DNA from: Holophaga sp. | GTDB taxonomy: Bacteria; Acidobacteriota; Holophagae; Holophagales; Holophagaceae | Length of the DNA: 6,038 bases | Assembly (NCBI GenBank): GCA_031292735.1 | Contig: JARLGP010000208.1 | Span: forward strand, 1 to 6,038 | Direction: 5' to 3' | Shown: piece after piece, positions 5,284 through 6,038 of the stretch | Numbering within the stretch: the first letter of the stretch is position 1 | Layout: every line of letters begins with the position of its first letter | Notes under the pieces: generated by a model | Seen by the model: the letters and a program-made list of their open reading frames with translations, nothing else | Databases searched by the model: none | What the model was told of the DNA's origin: nothing | Position numbers and translations under genes: made by a program

Positions 5284-6038
5284 AGCGCAAGCCTTCCGAG
5301 GCGAGGCTGGCCACGAGCTTGGCGACATTCGCAGCCGCGTCAGACTCTTTGTAGATGACGTTCTTCCGGTTCATGAGGAAGCCCTTGGGCGTCTGCCGCA
5401 CAGCCTTGGGCTGCAGGTCGGCGCCGTCCAGGCCGAGGCTGGCGAGGGCGATCTCCTCGCTGGGTTTCTTGGCTGCGCCCAGCACCTGCTTGAGGCTGGG
5501 GATGCGCGGCTTGTTCATCTCGCTCAGCACGCTCACCACCGCCGGGCCGGTCACCGAGACCTGCTCGGTGCAGTCGGCCAGCTTGCGCGTGGCCGTGAGC
5601 ACGTCGCCTTCCAGGCTCATGCTCTGCACGAAGGTGAGGCAGGGCAGCTCCAGCAGCGCCGCCAGCCGGGCCGGGATCTGCTGGTAGAACATGTCGGAGC
5701 TGCCTTCGCCGCAGAGAATCAGGTCGTACGGCCCGTTCTTGCGGATGGCGGCGGCCAGCACGTTGGCGATGACGTAGGCGTCGGCCGCCTCCGCCGAGCC
5801 GTCGCCCACCCACAGCAGCCTGCTCGGCCCGCGCGACAGCACGTCCTTGATGGACTGTTTGACCGCGGGGGTCCCGTAGGACAGGGCGTCCACGGTGCCT
5901 CCCTGCTGTTCCACGATCAGGCTGGCGGCTTCGATGGCGTTGCGGTCGAAGTCGCTGATCTTGCCCTTGGCCCGGCTGGAATCCAGACTCAGGTCTTCGG
6001 GCTTAATCTTGATGTCCTGCTCGTCGAGCGTCCACTTG
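5282..6038 (-). CDS. fixA: FixA, electron-transfer flavoprotein beta subunit (5' end missing)
   Basis: The beta subunit of the same electron-transfer flavoprotein. The frame is open to the right edge: 251 codons are visible, and against a usual length of about 256 only around seven N-terminal residues are missing. The visible start reads KWTLDEQDIKIKPEDLSLD, matching the family opening, with ...CYK just outside. Further family motifs are GKISDFDRNAIEAA, KDVLSRGP, DLILCGEGSSD, ATRKLADCTEQVSVTGPAVV and the signature RIPSLKQVLGAAKKP. A GTG at 5914 could be mistaken for the start, but the residues upstream of it are clearly FixA. The Q-(T/V)-G that normally follows the GxGSSD segment reads Gln-Ile-Pro here (codons 5672-5680). 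From memory the protein is closest to E. coli FixA/YdiQ types. It is the first visible gene of the operon; the promoter is outside the window. Confidence 0.95.
   Translation of the reverse strand, partial: KWTLDEQDIKIKPEDLSLDSSRAKGKISDFDRNAIEAASLIVEQQGGTVDALSYGTPAVKQSIKDVLSRGPSRLLWVGDGSAEAADAYVIANVLAAAIRKNGPYDLILCGEGSSDMFYQQIPARLAALLELPCLTFVQSMSLEGDVLTATRKLADCTEQVSVTGPAVVSVLSEMNKPRIPSLKQVLGAAKKPSEEIALASLGLDGADLQPKAVRQTPKGFLMNRKNVIYKESDAAANVAKLVASLASEGLR

Noticed and set aside
5340..5813. A 157-codon minus-strand frame inside fixA
   Set aside because: It is an Arg/Gly-rich out-of-frame shadow of fixA with no recognisable features.
2780..6038. Nitrogen-fixation island suggested by the fix gene names
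   Set aside because: No nif gene is visible. FixB lacks the N-terminal extension seen in some diazotroph versions, and the companion gene is an enoyl-CoA hydratase. The fix names denote homology here, not nitrogen fixation.

Overview
This is a high-G+C bacterial window. By eye about two thirds of the bases are G or C, and most codons end in G or C. Nearly all of it is coding, and every complete gene lies on the minus strand. Tight spacing, strong AGGAG-type ribosome sites and a FixABCX module suggest a free-living Gram-negative bacterium, such as a proteobacterium, Desulfobacterota or Acidobacteriota. The sequence does not let me name a genus. There is no rRNA, tRNA, CRISPR array, insertion sequence or phage gene.

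Right-hand block (6038 down to 2323, minus strand). An electron-transfer operon runs fixA (5' end outside the window), fixB, fixC, fixX, then a MaoC-type enoyl-CoA hydratase. The junctions are tight: the fixB ribosome site overlaps the fixA stop, 9 bases separate fixB and fixC, fixC and fixX overlap by 4 bases (ATGA), and 37 bases lie before the hydratase. FixA and FixB form an electron-transfer flavoprotein. FixC is the membrane-associated flavoprotein that accepts its electrons, and FixX is the ferredoxin-like partner. No nitrogen-fixation gene is seen. As I recall the sequences, FixA, FixB and FixC look closer to the E. coli carnitine/ydi-type proteins than to rhizobial ones, and the hydratase points to acyl-CoA metabolism. 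The inferred role is to move electrons between an acyl-CoA or NADH oxidation step and quinone and/or a low-potential ferredoxin, with the hydratase acting on the enoyl-CoA.

Middle (2006 to 2322). A non-coding gap of about 317 bases holds three strong inverted repeats (2281-2309, 2207-2278, 2110-2144). These are followed by an A+T-rich island at about 2078-2100 that carries a perfect TATAAT for minus-strand transcription of the next gene. It probably ends the fix-maoC transcript and starts the regulator's.

Left-hand block (2005 down to 137, minus strand). A LysR-type regulator resembling HcaR is followed after 30 bases by an aldo/keto reductase, probably as a two-gene unit. The reductase ends tail-to-tail with the 3' end of an unidentified plus-strand gene (1-140). 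Their stop codons share the palindrome CTAG.

The main points for a second look are the nine-cysteine FixX, which can hold two iron-sulfur clusters although its FixA, FixB and FixC partners look E. coli-like; a QVG-to-QIP change in the nucleotide-binding region of FixA; and the nested hairpin cluster at 2110-2309.
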